Positions 8,691-16,155 of a stretch of DNA of 24,831 bases are shown here, piece after piece (the stretch's first letter is position 1; every line of letters begins with the position of its first letter). Source of the stretch: JAEUIZ01 sp046155605 (GTDB taxonomy: Bacteria > Planctomycetota > Phycisphaerae > Phycisphaerales > UBA1924). The notes beneath the pieces are model-generated. The model made no database searches. It saw only the letters and a list, made by a program, of their open reading frames with translations, and was not told the DNA's origin. The DNA lies in contig JBJXFQ010000105.1 of assembly GCA_046155605.1 (NCBI GenBank), positions 1 through 24,831 on the forward strand, in the 5' to 3' direction. The position numbers were made by a program, and so were the translations under genes.

Positions 8691-10180
8691 GCACGTCATC
8701 TCCACGCCAGATGCTTCGCACCCTGGCCGCGTCCGCGACGATCGGCACCGATCGCACTGGCGGGAAGACGACGCCCGAAAAGCTGCTCACGGAGGCGGCA
8801 GCGCTCGGCCTGCGGGCCCGGGCCGGGTGGCGTCCGAGGACTGTTCAGGCCCGTGTGTTGCTCTGCCCGCCCGACCCGCGCCCGGTGGCGACTACCGCGG
8901 CGATGGGAACGCTGCGGCGGGTCCTGGCCGAGCCGGATGCAGCGCTGATCGAGGAATGGGCGGAGCTTGCCTCGGCCGCGGGGGCGCGGGTCGCGGATGC
9001 AATGGTGCCCGCGGTCTTGGATTGGTGGTCGCGCCAGCCGCGGAAGTCGGTGGCGGTCTTCGCGGTGCTGGGAAAGCGAGGCGAGTGGCTCGCGGGGTTG
9101 AACGCGGATTGGTACAAGCCCGTGACCACGGCGGACATCCCGGCGAACGCGGACGAGATCTGGAATACCGGCAGCGGGCCGGAGCGGGCAGCGCTGCTCG
9201 CCGCGGTGCGCCGACATGATGCGGCGCGGGGCCTGGCGCTCGTCGAATCGACGTGGAGTGCGGACGGGGCCGACGAGCGGCGTCGATTCGTGGACCAGCT
9301 CGCCAACGGGCTCTCGATGTCGGATGAGCCTTTCCTTGAGAGCGCCCTGGAAGATCGCAGCAAACAGGTCCGGGCCTCCGCTGCGCGACTCCTGTCCCGG
9401 CTCGCGGAGTCGGGTTTCGCACAGCGCATGTTGGAGCGATCGCTGTCGCTGCTCGGCGTGAAGAGGGGCGGAGAGTTGCTGGCTCGGCGCGCCAAGGTCT
9501 GGGTGGAGCCTCCGCTTGAGTTTGATTCGGCTTGGGCGCGCGACGGGATCGAGGAGAATGCGCCGGAGAAGGTGGGTAAGCGGGCGTGGTGGTTGCGGCA
9601 GATCGTGGGGAGCACGCATCCGTCGGCTCTTGCGGCGCGGTTGCAGCTCTCGCCTGGTGACTTGCTGAAGGGCATCAGGGGTCAGGACTATGCCGACGAC
9701 GTACTCTGCGGCCTCAATCAGAGTGCCGCGGAAGCCAGGGACGCCGCGTGGTGCGAGGCGCTTGTAACGGATGATGATGCAACAAGGGTCGGCCCGCTCA
9801 GCGTCCATGATCGTTTGCCGTTGTGGACACCTCTTTCGCCGGAGACTCGTGAGCGTCTTCTGGGTGAGGTAGCCGCCCAGAGTGCGCTTGCTCGAACAAC
9901 GCGCTGGGCATTTCTCACACTTGCTCAGCACGCCTGGAGCTCCGACTTCAGCCGACGAACGATGGAATCGCTCGGTGGGAAGGCGCCCGTCAAGGCAGCG
10001 GACATCTTCACGGCCGGCGCGCCCCTCGAGGTGGTGTCGCGCCACATCCATACTTCCGCGTGTGACTTGTTCGAGGCTGCGATGGTGCCACTGTTTGGGG
10101 ACGGGATTCCGCCCGTTGTCCGCAAGCTAGTCGACCGCGTCCGCCTTCGCGCGGACATGCACAAGGAGTTCGCTTCGTGA
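8687..10180 (+). CDS. DUF5691 family protein (HEAT-like helical protein)
   Basis: 497 residues. The start is ATG 8687, overlapping the previous stop by four bases (ATGA); the frame is open further upstream but that part is a shadow of the SWIM gene. Family-like segments are visible: LGKRGEWLAGLN-x-DWY near residue 130, ERAALLAAVRRHDAARGLAL, then GLSMSDEPFLESALEDRSKQVR with AARLLSRL, which reads like a HEAT-type helical repeat around residues 205-245. DUF5691 has no assigned biochemical function that I know of. An all-helical scaffold or adaptor for the adjacent AAA+ ATPase is a reasonable inference only. Its stop overlaps the GTG start of the ATPase gene, so translation is probably coupled. 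Confidence 0.82.
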   Translation: MSTSSPRQMLRTLAASATIGTDRTGGKTTPEKLLTEAAALGLRARAGWRPRTVQARVLLCPPDPRPVATTAAMGTLRRVLAEPDAALIEEWAELASAAGARVADAMVPAVLDWWSRQPRKSVAVFAVLGKRGEWLAGLNADWYKPVTTADIPANADEIWNTGSGPERAALLAAVRRHDAARGLALVESTWSADGADERRRFVDQLANGLSMSDEPFLESALEDRSKQVRASAARLLSRLAESGFAQRMLERSLSLLGVKRGGELLARRAKVWVEPPLEFDSAWARDGIEENAPEKVGKRAWWLRQIVGSTHPSALAARLQLSPGDLLKGIRGQDYADDVLCGLNQSAAEARDAAWCEALVTDDDATRVGPLSVHDRLPLWTPLSPETRERLLGEVAAQSALARTTRWAFLTLAQHAWSSDFSRRTMESLGGKAPVKAADIFTAGAPLEVVSRHIHTSACDLFEAAMVPLFGDGIPPVVRKLVDRVRLRADMHKEFAS

Positions 10181-11292
10181 GCAAAGCCACCCCCGCCCCC
10201 CGTACGAGCGGCAGCCCGGACGTCCTCCGCGAGCCGGCGGAGATGCAGTTCGCGTCGGAGCTTGTGGCGTTGGCCAAGAACGACGACCGCGAGCGCCCCA
10301 CGCGCTGGAAGCTCTCGCCGTGGGCCGCCGTGACGTACCTCATGGGCGGCAAGCTCAAGGACGGCACGGTGATCTCGCCCAAGTATGTGGGGAACCGGCG
10401 GCTGATCGAGATCGCGGTGGCGACGCTGGCGACGGACCGGGCGCTCCTGCTGCTGGGCGTCCCCGGCACGGCCAAGAGCTGGGTGAGCGAGCACCTCGCG
10501 GCGGCGGTCAGCGGGGATTCGACGCTCCTGGTCCAGGGCACGGCGGGCACGCCCGAGGAAGCGATCCGCTATGGGTGGAACTACGCGCTCCTCCTGGCCA
10601 AGGGACCGTCGCGCGAGGCGGTGGTGCACAGCCCGGTGATGCGCGGCATGACCGAGGGGAAGATCGTCCGCGTCGAGGAGCTCACGCGCGTGCCCAGCGA
10701 CGTGCAGGACTCGCTCATCACGATCCTCTCCGAGAAAACGCTGCCGGTGCCGGAGCTGAACCAGGAGATCAGGGCCGTCAAGGGCTTCAACATCATCGCG
10801 ACGGCCAACGACCGCGACAAGGGCGTGAACGAGCTCTCCAGCGCGCTCAAGCGGCGGTTCAACACGGTGGTGCTGCCGGTGCCGGACACGATGGAGGAGG
10901 AGGTAGCGATCGTGCAGCGGCGCGTCATGCAGCTCGGACGGGCGCTGGAGCTGCCAGCGGAAAGCCCGGCGATCGAGGAGATCCGGCGGGTGGTCACGGT
11001 CTTTCGCGAGCTGCGGGAGGGCAAGACCGCCGACGGCAAGAGCAAGCTCAAGCAGCCCTCCGGTACGCTGTCGGCCGCGGAAGCGATCAGCGTGATCACC
11101 AGCGGGATCGCGCTGGCGGCGCACTTCGGGGATGGAACGCTGAGGGCGGGGGATGTGGCGAGCGGGATGATCGGGGCGATCGTGAAGGACCCGGTGCAGG
11201 ACAAGATTGTGATGCAGGAGTACCTCGAGACGGTCGTAAAGGACCGGGACGGCTGGAAAGACCTGTACCGAGCGTGCAAGGAAGTGCTCTAG
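10177..11292 (+). CDS. MoxR-type AAA+ ATPase
   Basis: 371 residues, GTG start in a GTGA overlap with the upstream stop, with AAGGAG about 10 bases before. AAA+ landmarks are intact: Walker A GVPGTAKS (94-101; the G-x-AKS form is also seen in RavA/MoxR proteins), Walker B ending VRVEEL (E167, E168), sensor-1 NIIATAND (205-212), and R226/R227 in LKRRF as the likely arginine finger. MoxR ATPases act with VWA-domain proteins as chaperone-like remodelling or metal-insertion machines. The VWA partner is two genes downstream. Substrate unknown. The lid region (about 270-371) ends with a short charged tail. Confident as a MoxR/AAA_5-type ATPase; the exact subclass is not certain. Confidence 0.9.
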   Translation: MSKATPAPRTSGSPDVLREPAEMQFASELVALAKNDDRERPTRWKLSPWAAVTYLMGGKLKDGTVISPKYVGNRRLIEIAVATLATDRALLLLGVPGTAKSWVSEHLAAAVSGDSTLLVQGTAGTPEEAIRYGWNYALLLAKGPSREAVVHSPVMRGMTEGKIVRVEELTRVPSDVQDSLITILSEKTLPVPELNQEIRAVKGFNIIATANDRDKGVNELSSALKRRFNTVVLPVPDTMEEEVAIVQRRVMQLGRALELPAESPAIEEIRRVVTVFRELREGKTADGKSKLKQPSGTLSAAEAISVITSGIALAAHFGDGTLRAGDVASGMIGAIVKDPVQDKIVMQEYLETVVKDRDGWKDLYRACKEVL

Positions 11293-11295
11293 GCC

Positions 11296-13593
11296 GTGTC
11301 TGGCAAAGTGACCGCCCTCGGGATTCGCCACCATGGGCCGGGGTCGGCTCGGATGGTGGCCCGCGCGCTCAAGGAACTGAAGCCCGACGCGGTACTCATC
11401 GAAGGCCCGCCGGATGCCGCCGAACTCCTCCCTCTCGCCGGTCTTAAAGGCATGAAGCCGCCGGTCGCGCTGCTGGTCTACGAGCCCGACACGCCGAGCA
11501 ACGCCGCGTACTACCCCTTTGCAGAGTTCTCCCCGGAATGGCAGGCGATCCGCTGGGGGTTGGCGAGCAAAGCGGAAGTGCGGTTCATTGATCTGCCGTG
11601 TGCGAACCAAGCGCTGGGGACTGACAAGTCCGAACTGAGTGAAGAGGCGGATGACCCAAGCCAGGAATCCGACGCTCATTCCTCCGTTCTGAATCCTCCG
11701 TCCGCTCCCGCCGACCCCCTTGACGCCCTCGCTCTCGCCGCGGGCTTCTCTGACGGCGAGGCTTGGTGGGGCAAGCTGATCGAGGAGCGCCACGCCGACG
11801 ATGATCCGATCGGGCTCTTTGATGCCATCCGCGAGGCGATGGCTCAGGCGCGGGAGAGCATGGCCGCACGCAGTCCTCAGCCCTCAGACCGCAGTCCCGC
11901 CGCCAACCCCGCACGCGAGGCCCACATGCGCCGCTGCATCCGCGCGGCCGTCAAGGAGGGCTTCGAGCGGATCGCCGTCGTCTGCGGCGCCTGGCACGCC
12001 CCGGTGCTGACCGCCGAGGCGCTCAAGAAACATCCCGCCAAGGCCGACGACGAGCTGCTCAAGGGACTGCCGAGGCGCAAGATCGCGGCGACCTGGGTCC
12101 CGTGGACCTACGACCGCCTGTGCCTGGATTCCGGCTACGGCGCGGGCGTCGCCAGCCCCGGCTGGTACGACCACCTGTGGGTCCACCACGAACGCGTCGC
12201 CGAGCGCTGGCTCACCCGTGTTGCACGCCTCTTGCGCGACGAGGACCTGGACGCCTCGCCCGCGAGCGTGATCGAGTCCGTGCGGCTGGCCGATTCACTC
12301 GCCGCCCTCCGCGGCCGCAAGATCGCGGGCCTGGAGGAACTGGGCGAAGCGACCCTCTCGATCCTCTGCCACGGCAACCCGCTGCCGATGCGGATCATCG
12401 AGCGCAACCTCATCGTGGGCCAGCGGCTGGGCGAGGTTCCGGAGGACGCGCCGACCGTGCCCCTCCAGCGTGACCTCGCCGCGCAGCAGAAATCGCTGCG
12501 GATGAAGGTGTCGGCGGATGACGCACTGCTCGACCTGGACCAGCGCAAGGACACGGATCTTGCCCGCAGCCGGCTGCTGCACCGCCTCACCATCCTTGCG
12601 ATCCCCTGGGGCGTGCTCGAGCAGAACCAGCGCCAGCGCGACAGCACGTTCCACGAGATCTGGAAGCTCCAGTGGAAGCCCGAGCTTGCGGTGGCCGTGA
12701 TCGAGGCGGCGCGATGGGGGAACACGGTCGCCGCGGCCGCGGCGGCGTGCGTCGCGGACAAGGCTGCGAGCGCGAGCAACCTCGTCGAGCTCACCGCGAT
12801 GCTGGATGACGTGATGCTCGCGGACCTGCCCCGCGCGGTCGAGCGGCTGGTGTCGCGGATCCAGGCGATGTCGGCGGTCTCGGCGGACGTCGGGCACCTG
12901 ATGGAGGCCCTGCCGCCGCTGGCGCGCGTGCTCCGCTACGGAAACGTCCGCAAGACGGACGCGGCGCTGGTCGAGCCCTTGGTCGCCGGCCTCCTGGCAC
13001 GCATCTGCGCCGGGCTCCTGCCCGCCTGCGGATCGCTGGACGACGATGCCGCGGGCCAGATGCGTCAGCGCATCGACGGCGTCCACGGCGCGCTGGCGAA
13101 CCTCGACAGGACGGACTTCTCAGACGCGTGGACGGACGCGCTCCGAAAGGTCGGTGATGCCGACATCAATGGCCTGCTCGCCGGGCGCGCGTGGCGATTG
13201 CTCCTGGACACGGGCGCGGAGGCGCCGGAGGCGGCCGCGGGGCGGCTCTCGCTCGCGCTCTCCGCGGGCAACGATCCGGAGAAGGCCTCGGCGTGGCTGG
13301 AAGGCTTCCTGGCAGGGTCGGGCCTCGTGCTCGTCCACGACGATCGGCTCCTTGGCATCGTCGATCAGTGGGTGGCGGGGCTCTCGCACGAGACCTTCGA
13401 GCGAGTCTGCCCCATCGCCCGCCGCACGTTCTCGACCTTCGAGAAGCCGGCGCGCCGCCAGATCGGGGAGAATCTCAAGCGCGGCACCTCCGTGCCCGCG
13501 ACGCCCGAAGCCGCCAGCGACGACTACGACCCGGCCCGCGGCGCTCTGGTCGAGCCCGTCCTCCGCCTCATTCTCGGGGAACACCTGTCATGA
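11296..13593 (+). CDS. DUF5682 family protein, possible TraB/TIKI/ChaN-like fold at N terminus
   Basis: 765 residues, GTG start three bases after the ATPase stop; GGAAGTG lies upstream. The N terminus reads GIRHHGPGSA (H12, H13), then PDAVLIEGPPDA (E36, D40), and later VVCGAWHAP (G231, H234). A His-containing opening strand, an acidic VL-x-EG strand and a G-x-(G/W)H strand are the hallmarks I associate with the TraB/PrgY-TIKI-ChaN/EreA group of putative metal-dependent hydrolases. That link is my inference, not an established annotation. Between them is a variable linker (about residues 112-140, Ser/Asp/Glu/Pro-rich) and the segment DGEAWWGKLIEERHADDD. The C-terminal 450 residues look helical. 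Stop overlaps the ATG of the VWA gene. Confidence 0.83.
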   Translation: MSGKVTALGIRHHGPGSARMVARALKELKPDAVLIEGPPDAAELLPLAGLKGMKPPVALLVYEPDTPSNAAYYPFAEFSPEWQAIRWGLASKAEVRFIDLPCANQALGTDKSELSEEADDPSQESDAHSSVLNPPSAPADPLDALALAAGFSDGEAWWGKLIEERHADDDPIGLFDAIREAMAQARESMAARSPQPSDRSPAANPAREAHMRRCIRAAVKEGFERIAVVCGAWHAPVLTAEALKKHPAKADDELLKGLPRRKIAATWVPWTYDRLCLDSGYGAGVASPGWYDHLWVHHERVAERWLTRVARLLRDEDLDASPASVIESVRLADSLAALRGRKIAGLEELGEATLSILCHGNPLPMRIIERNLIVGQRLGEVPEDAPTVPLQRDLAAQQKSLRMKVSADDALLDLDQRKDTDLARSRLLHRLTILAIPWGVLEQNQRQRDSTFHEIWKLQWKPELAVAVIEAARWGNTVAAAAAACVADKAASASNLVELTAMLDDVMLADLPRAVERLVSRIQAMSAVSADVGHLMEALPPLARVLRYGNVRKTDAALVEPLVAGLLARICAGLLPACGSLDDDAAGQMRQRIDGVHGALANLDRTDFSDAWTDALRKVGDADINGLLAGRAWRLLLDTGAEAPEAAAGRLSLALSAGNDPEKASAWLEGFLAGSGLVLVHDDRLLGIVDQWVAGLSHETFERVCPIARRTFSTFEKPARRQIGENLKRGTSVPATPEAASDDYDPARGALVEPVLRLILGEHLS

Positions 13594-14771
13594 CGACCAT
13601 CGACCCCAAGGAAAGGCTCGAGCGCTGGCGGCTGCTCCTCGGCGGCGACGACGCCGACGGCACGGGCATGAGCCTGGAAGGGCGCGCCCTGGCGATGGAC
13701 AAGGCGATGGCGGCGCTCTACGACGTGGGCGGCGATGGTGCCGGCGGTGCGCGCCGCGCCGGCCTCGGGTCCTCGGCCCCGAACGCCGCGCGCTGGCTCG
13801 GCGACATACGCGAGTACTTCCCCAGCTCGGTCGTCCGCGTCATGCAGAAGGACGCCATCGAGCGGCTGGGCATGCAGCGGCTGCTCCTGGAGCCGGAGAT
13901 GCTCCAGGCCGTCGTGCCCGACATCAACCTGGTCACGACGCTCATGTCGCTCTCGGGCGTCATCCCGCTGAAGGCTAAAGCGACGGCGCGCCTGATCGTC
14001 CAGCGGGTCGTACGCGATCTGCAGCGGCGGCTCGAGGCGCCGATGCGCCAGGCGGTGATCGGGGCGCTCAAGCGATCGACCCGCACGCGACGCCCTCGCC
14101 ACAGCGAGATCGACTGGAACCGCACGATCCGCGCCAATCTCAAGCACTATCAGCCTGAGTACAAGACGATCGTGCCCGAGACGCGGATCGGCTGCGGCCG
14201 CAAACGTCACGAGCTGCGGACCATCATCGTCTGCATCGACCAATCCGGCTCCATGGGGCAGTCTGTCGTCTACTCGGGCATCTTCGGCGCGGTGCTCGCC
14301 TCGATCCCCGCGATCCGCTCGCACACCGTCGCCTTCGACACCAGCGTCGTGGACCTCACCGAGAAGATGTCCGACTCGGTCGATGTCCTCATGGGCGTTC
14401 AACTCGGCGGCGGCACGGACATCAACCAGGCGCTCAAGTACTGCCAGGGACTCATCACCAAGCCGCGCGACACCATCTTCGTGCTCATCACCGACCTCTA
14501 CGAGGGCGGGAACAACGCCGAGATGCTCAAGCGCGCCGCGGCCATTGTCGGTGCCGGGGTGCGTTTCGTCACACTCCTCGCGCTGGGCGACAGCGGCGCA
14601 CCGGGCTTCGACGTGAACAACGCCGCGGCGATGGCCGGCATGGGCATCCCAAGCTTCGCATGCACGCCGGACAAGTTTCCCGAACTCATGGCAGCGGCCA
14701 TTCAAGGCCGGGACTTGGGCCAGTGGGCAGCCCAAGAGGGGATCGCGACGAAGCGCGCCATCGGGTGCTGA
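13590..14771 (+). CDS. VWA (von Willebrand factor A) domain protein, MoxR partner
   Basis: 393 residues. Start is ATG 13590 in an ATGA overlap with the DUF5682 stop; the frame is open 400 bases further upstream but that part is a shadow. The C-terminal half is a VWA domain with a complete metal-ion-dependent adhesion site: D217-x-S219-x-S221 in VCIDQSGSMG, T276 in GGGTD, and D302 in ITDLYEGG. The N-terminal 150 residues are helical (HSEIDWNRTIRANLKHYQPE precedes the VWA domain), as in CoxE-like/VWA proteins that work with MoxR ATPases. No signal peptide or membrane segment, so cytoplasmic. It probably binds Mg2+ and recruits a substrate to the ATPase. Last gene of the operon. Confidence 0.9.
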   Translation: MTTIDPKERLERWRLLLGGDDADGTGMSLEGRALAMDKAMAALYDVGGDGAGGARRAGLGSSAPNAARWLGDIREYFPSSVVRVMQKDAIERLGMQRLLLEPEMLQAVVPDINLVTTLMSLSGVIPLKAKATARLIVQRVVRDLQRRLEAPMRQAVIGALKRSTRTRRPRHSEIDWNRTIRANLKHYQPEYKTIVPETRIGCGRKRHELRTIIVCIDQSGSMGQSVVYSGIFGAVLASIPAIRSHTVAFDTSVVDLTEKMSDSVDVLMGVQLGGGTDINQALKYCQGLITKPRDTIFVLITDLYEGGNNAEMLKRAAAIVGAGVRFVTLLALGDSGAPGFDVNNAAAMAGMGIPSFACTPDKFPELMAAAIQGRDLGQWAAQEGIATKRAIGC

Positions 14772-14996
14772 CGACCAGACAAGAAGACGGACGAACGCTG
14801 CATGTGGTGGGGCAGCGCGGCGAATGATCGCTGGCGCAGGGTCGTCGTTGAGCGCACCGCTCGAGGATGCACGGAAGGCATGTGTCGGCAGATCCCGACG
14901 CTTAACTCCAATGATCGCTTGGGCACGGCAGTCTAATTCCGGTAGCGCTTTCGTGCAAACTCGTGGCCGGGATGAGGCTCGGGAGGGGCGGGGCGG
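14772..14996. other. Non-coding stretch downstream of the VWA operon with small hairpins
   Basis: No gene is supported here. Two weak hairpins are visible: CGCTGC (14796-14801) with GCAGCG (14812-14817), and GAGCG-CAC-CGCTC (14850-14862). Neither is followed by a T-run. The ten-base string AATGATCGCT occurs twice (14823 and 14910). The minus strand reads as an uninterrupted peptide across this stretch, which may only reflect high GC. The region may carry the 3' end of the operon transcript. Confidence 0.4.
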
Positions 14997-15306
14997 TTGC
15001 GCCGGATTGCGCCCGTTGGCAGGTCCCCGTGGCAGAGAATGGCAGACTTTGGCATACTTTTGGGGGGCAGGTACTGCGCCAAACGGCGCTGGATGGCAGG
15101 TCCCCGTGGCAGAGAATGGCGTACTTTGGCAGACTTTTAGGGGAGGCGCGGCGCCAAACGGCGCTGGATGGCAGTCGTTTGGCCCCCGACCAATGTCAGC
15201 CAATGTCCGGGAATGTCCGGTTTTTTGGCGCTCCCCACGCGCGGCATCATGCCAGAACGACGCGACCCGTTGCGACTCTTTGCGACCCAACGCGCCTGGG
15301 TGCGAC
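14997..15306. repeat. Block of different short words, each iterated at 10-base intervals
   Basis: Directly visible: TTGCGCC at 14997 and 15007; GGCA words at 15031, 15041 and 15051, and again at 15108, (15118 as GGCG) and 15128; AATGTC at 15192, 15202 and 15212; GCGAC at 15262, 15272, 15282, (15292 as GCGCC) and 15302. The bases between words differ, so this is not a simple tandem repeat; only the first five to seven bases of each ten-base unit are kept. A ten-base step is close to one helical turn, so each word would recur on one face of the DNA. It ends about 66 bases before the recombinase start. Function unknown; arm-type recombinase or regulator sites are possible. Confidence 0.75.
15018..15169. 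repeat. Tandem duplication of a 77/75-base unit containing a hairpin
   Basis: Unit 1 is 15018-15094 and unit 2 is 15095-15169; a third copy begins (GGCAG at 15170) and breaks off. The first 26 bases of each unit are identical, as is the end. Each unit contains the stem-loop GCGCC-AAAC-GGCGC (15076-15089 and 15151-15164). The unit length is not a multiple of three and the two copies read in different frames, which argues against a coding role. Confidence 0.8.
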
Positions 15307-15371
15307 AGATTCCCCTTGATTGATGCGACGGCGTTGTGGTAAGGATGGACACGGGGGGTTGGAGCCCTGCC

Positions 15372-16085
15372 ATGCTCGCCACCGCCCCTCGTCCGTACCC
15401 CGAAACCCACCCTGTTCAGGGGGGATCGCGCCGCCGCAAGCCCCGCCGCCGCCTCCCGCCCGAGGTTCTGACCGACGCCGAGGTGCGGGCGCTCATGAAC
15501 GCCTGCGGCCATTCGGCTACCGGTCTTAGGAATCGCGCCTTGATCGCGCTGCTCTATCGGTCTGGCCTCCGCATCCACGAGGCGCTGGAGCTGCGGCCCA
15601 AGGACCTGGACCTCGCCGCCGGTGCCGTCCGCGTGCTGTGGGGCAAGGGCGGGTCGTCCCGCGTGTCGGGTCTGGACGGCGGCGCTGCCGCCATCGTCGC
15701 CCGCTGGCTCGACGTGCGGGCCTGCCACGGCGCAACCGGCCTCGCGCCGGTTTTCTGCACTCTGCGTGGCCGCCGCCTCACCGAGGCGTACGTCCGCGTG
15801 CTCCTCCCGCGCCTGGCCCGTCGCGCCAGCATCGAGAAGCGCGTCCACGCCCACGGGCTGCGACACACCCACGCGGCCCAGCTCCGGACCGAGGGCCTCG
15901 ACATCGGGCTGATCAGCAAGCAGCTCGGGCACCGTTCGATCGCAACGACAGCCCGGTACCTCGACCACATCGCACCGGTGGCGGTGGTGGAGGCGATCGG
16001 GGCGAGGGTGTGGGGAGACGAACGACTGAAGGCCCAGCGCGGCAGCACCAGTTGCCGGCGAGGATCCCCCAGATCGGACGACTGA
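15372..16085 (+). CDS. Tyrosine recombinase/integrase, catalytic domain only
   Basis: 237 residues from ATG 15372, which has GGAG seven bases upstream; in-frame GTG 15336 and ATG 15345 are alternatives without a good ribosome site. The catalytic set is complete: R67 (GLRIHEAL), K92 (WGKGG), H161 and R164 (HGLRH), H187 (LGHRS) and nucleophile Y196 (ARYLDH). The N terminus is a basic Arg/Lys-rich linker (residues 19-27) leading straight into the catalytic fold (LTDAEVRAL), so the usual SAM-like core-binding domain of about 90 residues is absent or reduced. Related to XerC/D and phage integrases. It sits between phased repeats and the cas operon (70 bases from cas5). It could mobilise the region or resolve dimers of an element; no att site is identified. 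Confidence 0.88.
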   Translation: MLATAPRPYPETHPVQGGSRRRKPRRRLPPEVLTDAEVRALMNACGHSATGLRNRALIALLYRSGLRIHEALELRPKDLDLAAGAVRVLWGKGGSSRVSGLDGGAAAIVARWLDVRACHGATGLAPVFCTLRGRRLTEAYVRVLLPRLARRASIEKRVHAHGLRHTHAAQLRTEGLDIGLISKQLGHRSIATTARYLDHIAPVAVVEAIGARVWGDERLKAQRGSTSCRRGSPRSDD

Positions 16086-16155
16086 CGGCAATGTAGAGCA
16101 CTTGCGAACATGACCGCCGCACGGTCTACTGTGGTTCCGGTTCTGGACCCACCTC

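Noticed and set aside
9925..11793. 622-residue minus-strand open frame
   Set aside because: Antisense to the AAA+ ATPase and DUF5682 genes, whose motifs are intact; composition is Arg/His-rich as in shadow frames.
14824..15342. 172-residue open frame across the phased repeat region
   Set aside because: The 77/75-base duplicated units are read in different frames, so no peptide repeat is conserved. No ribosome site is seen, and the frame exists because of GC bias and repeats.
14772..16155. tRNA gene or att direct repeats as an integration site for the recombinase
   Set aside because: No cloverleaf or long flanking direct repeat could be seen in this window.
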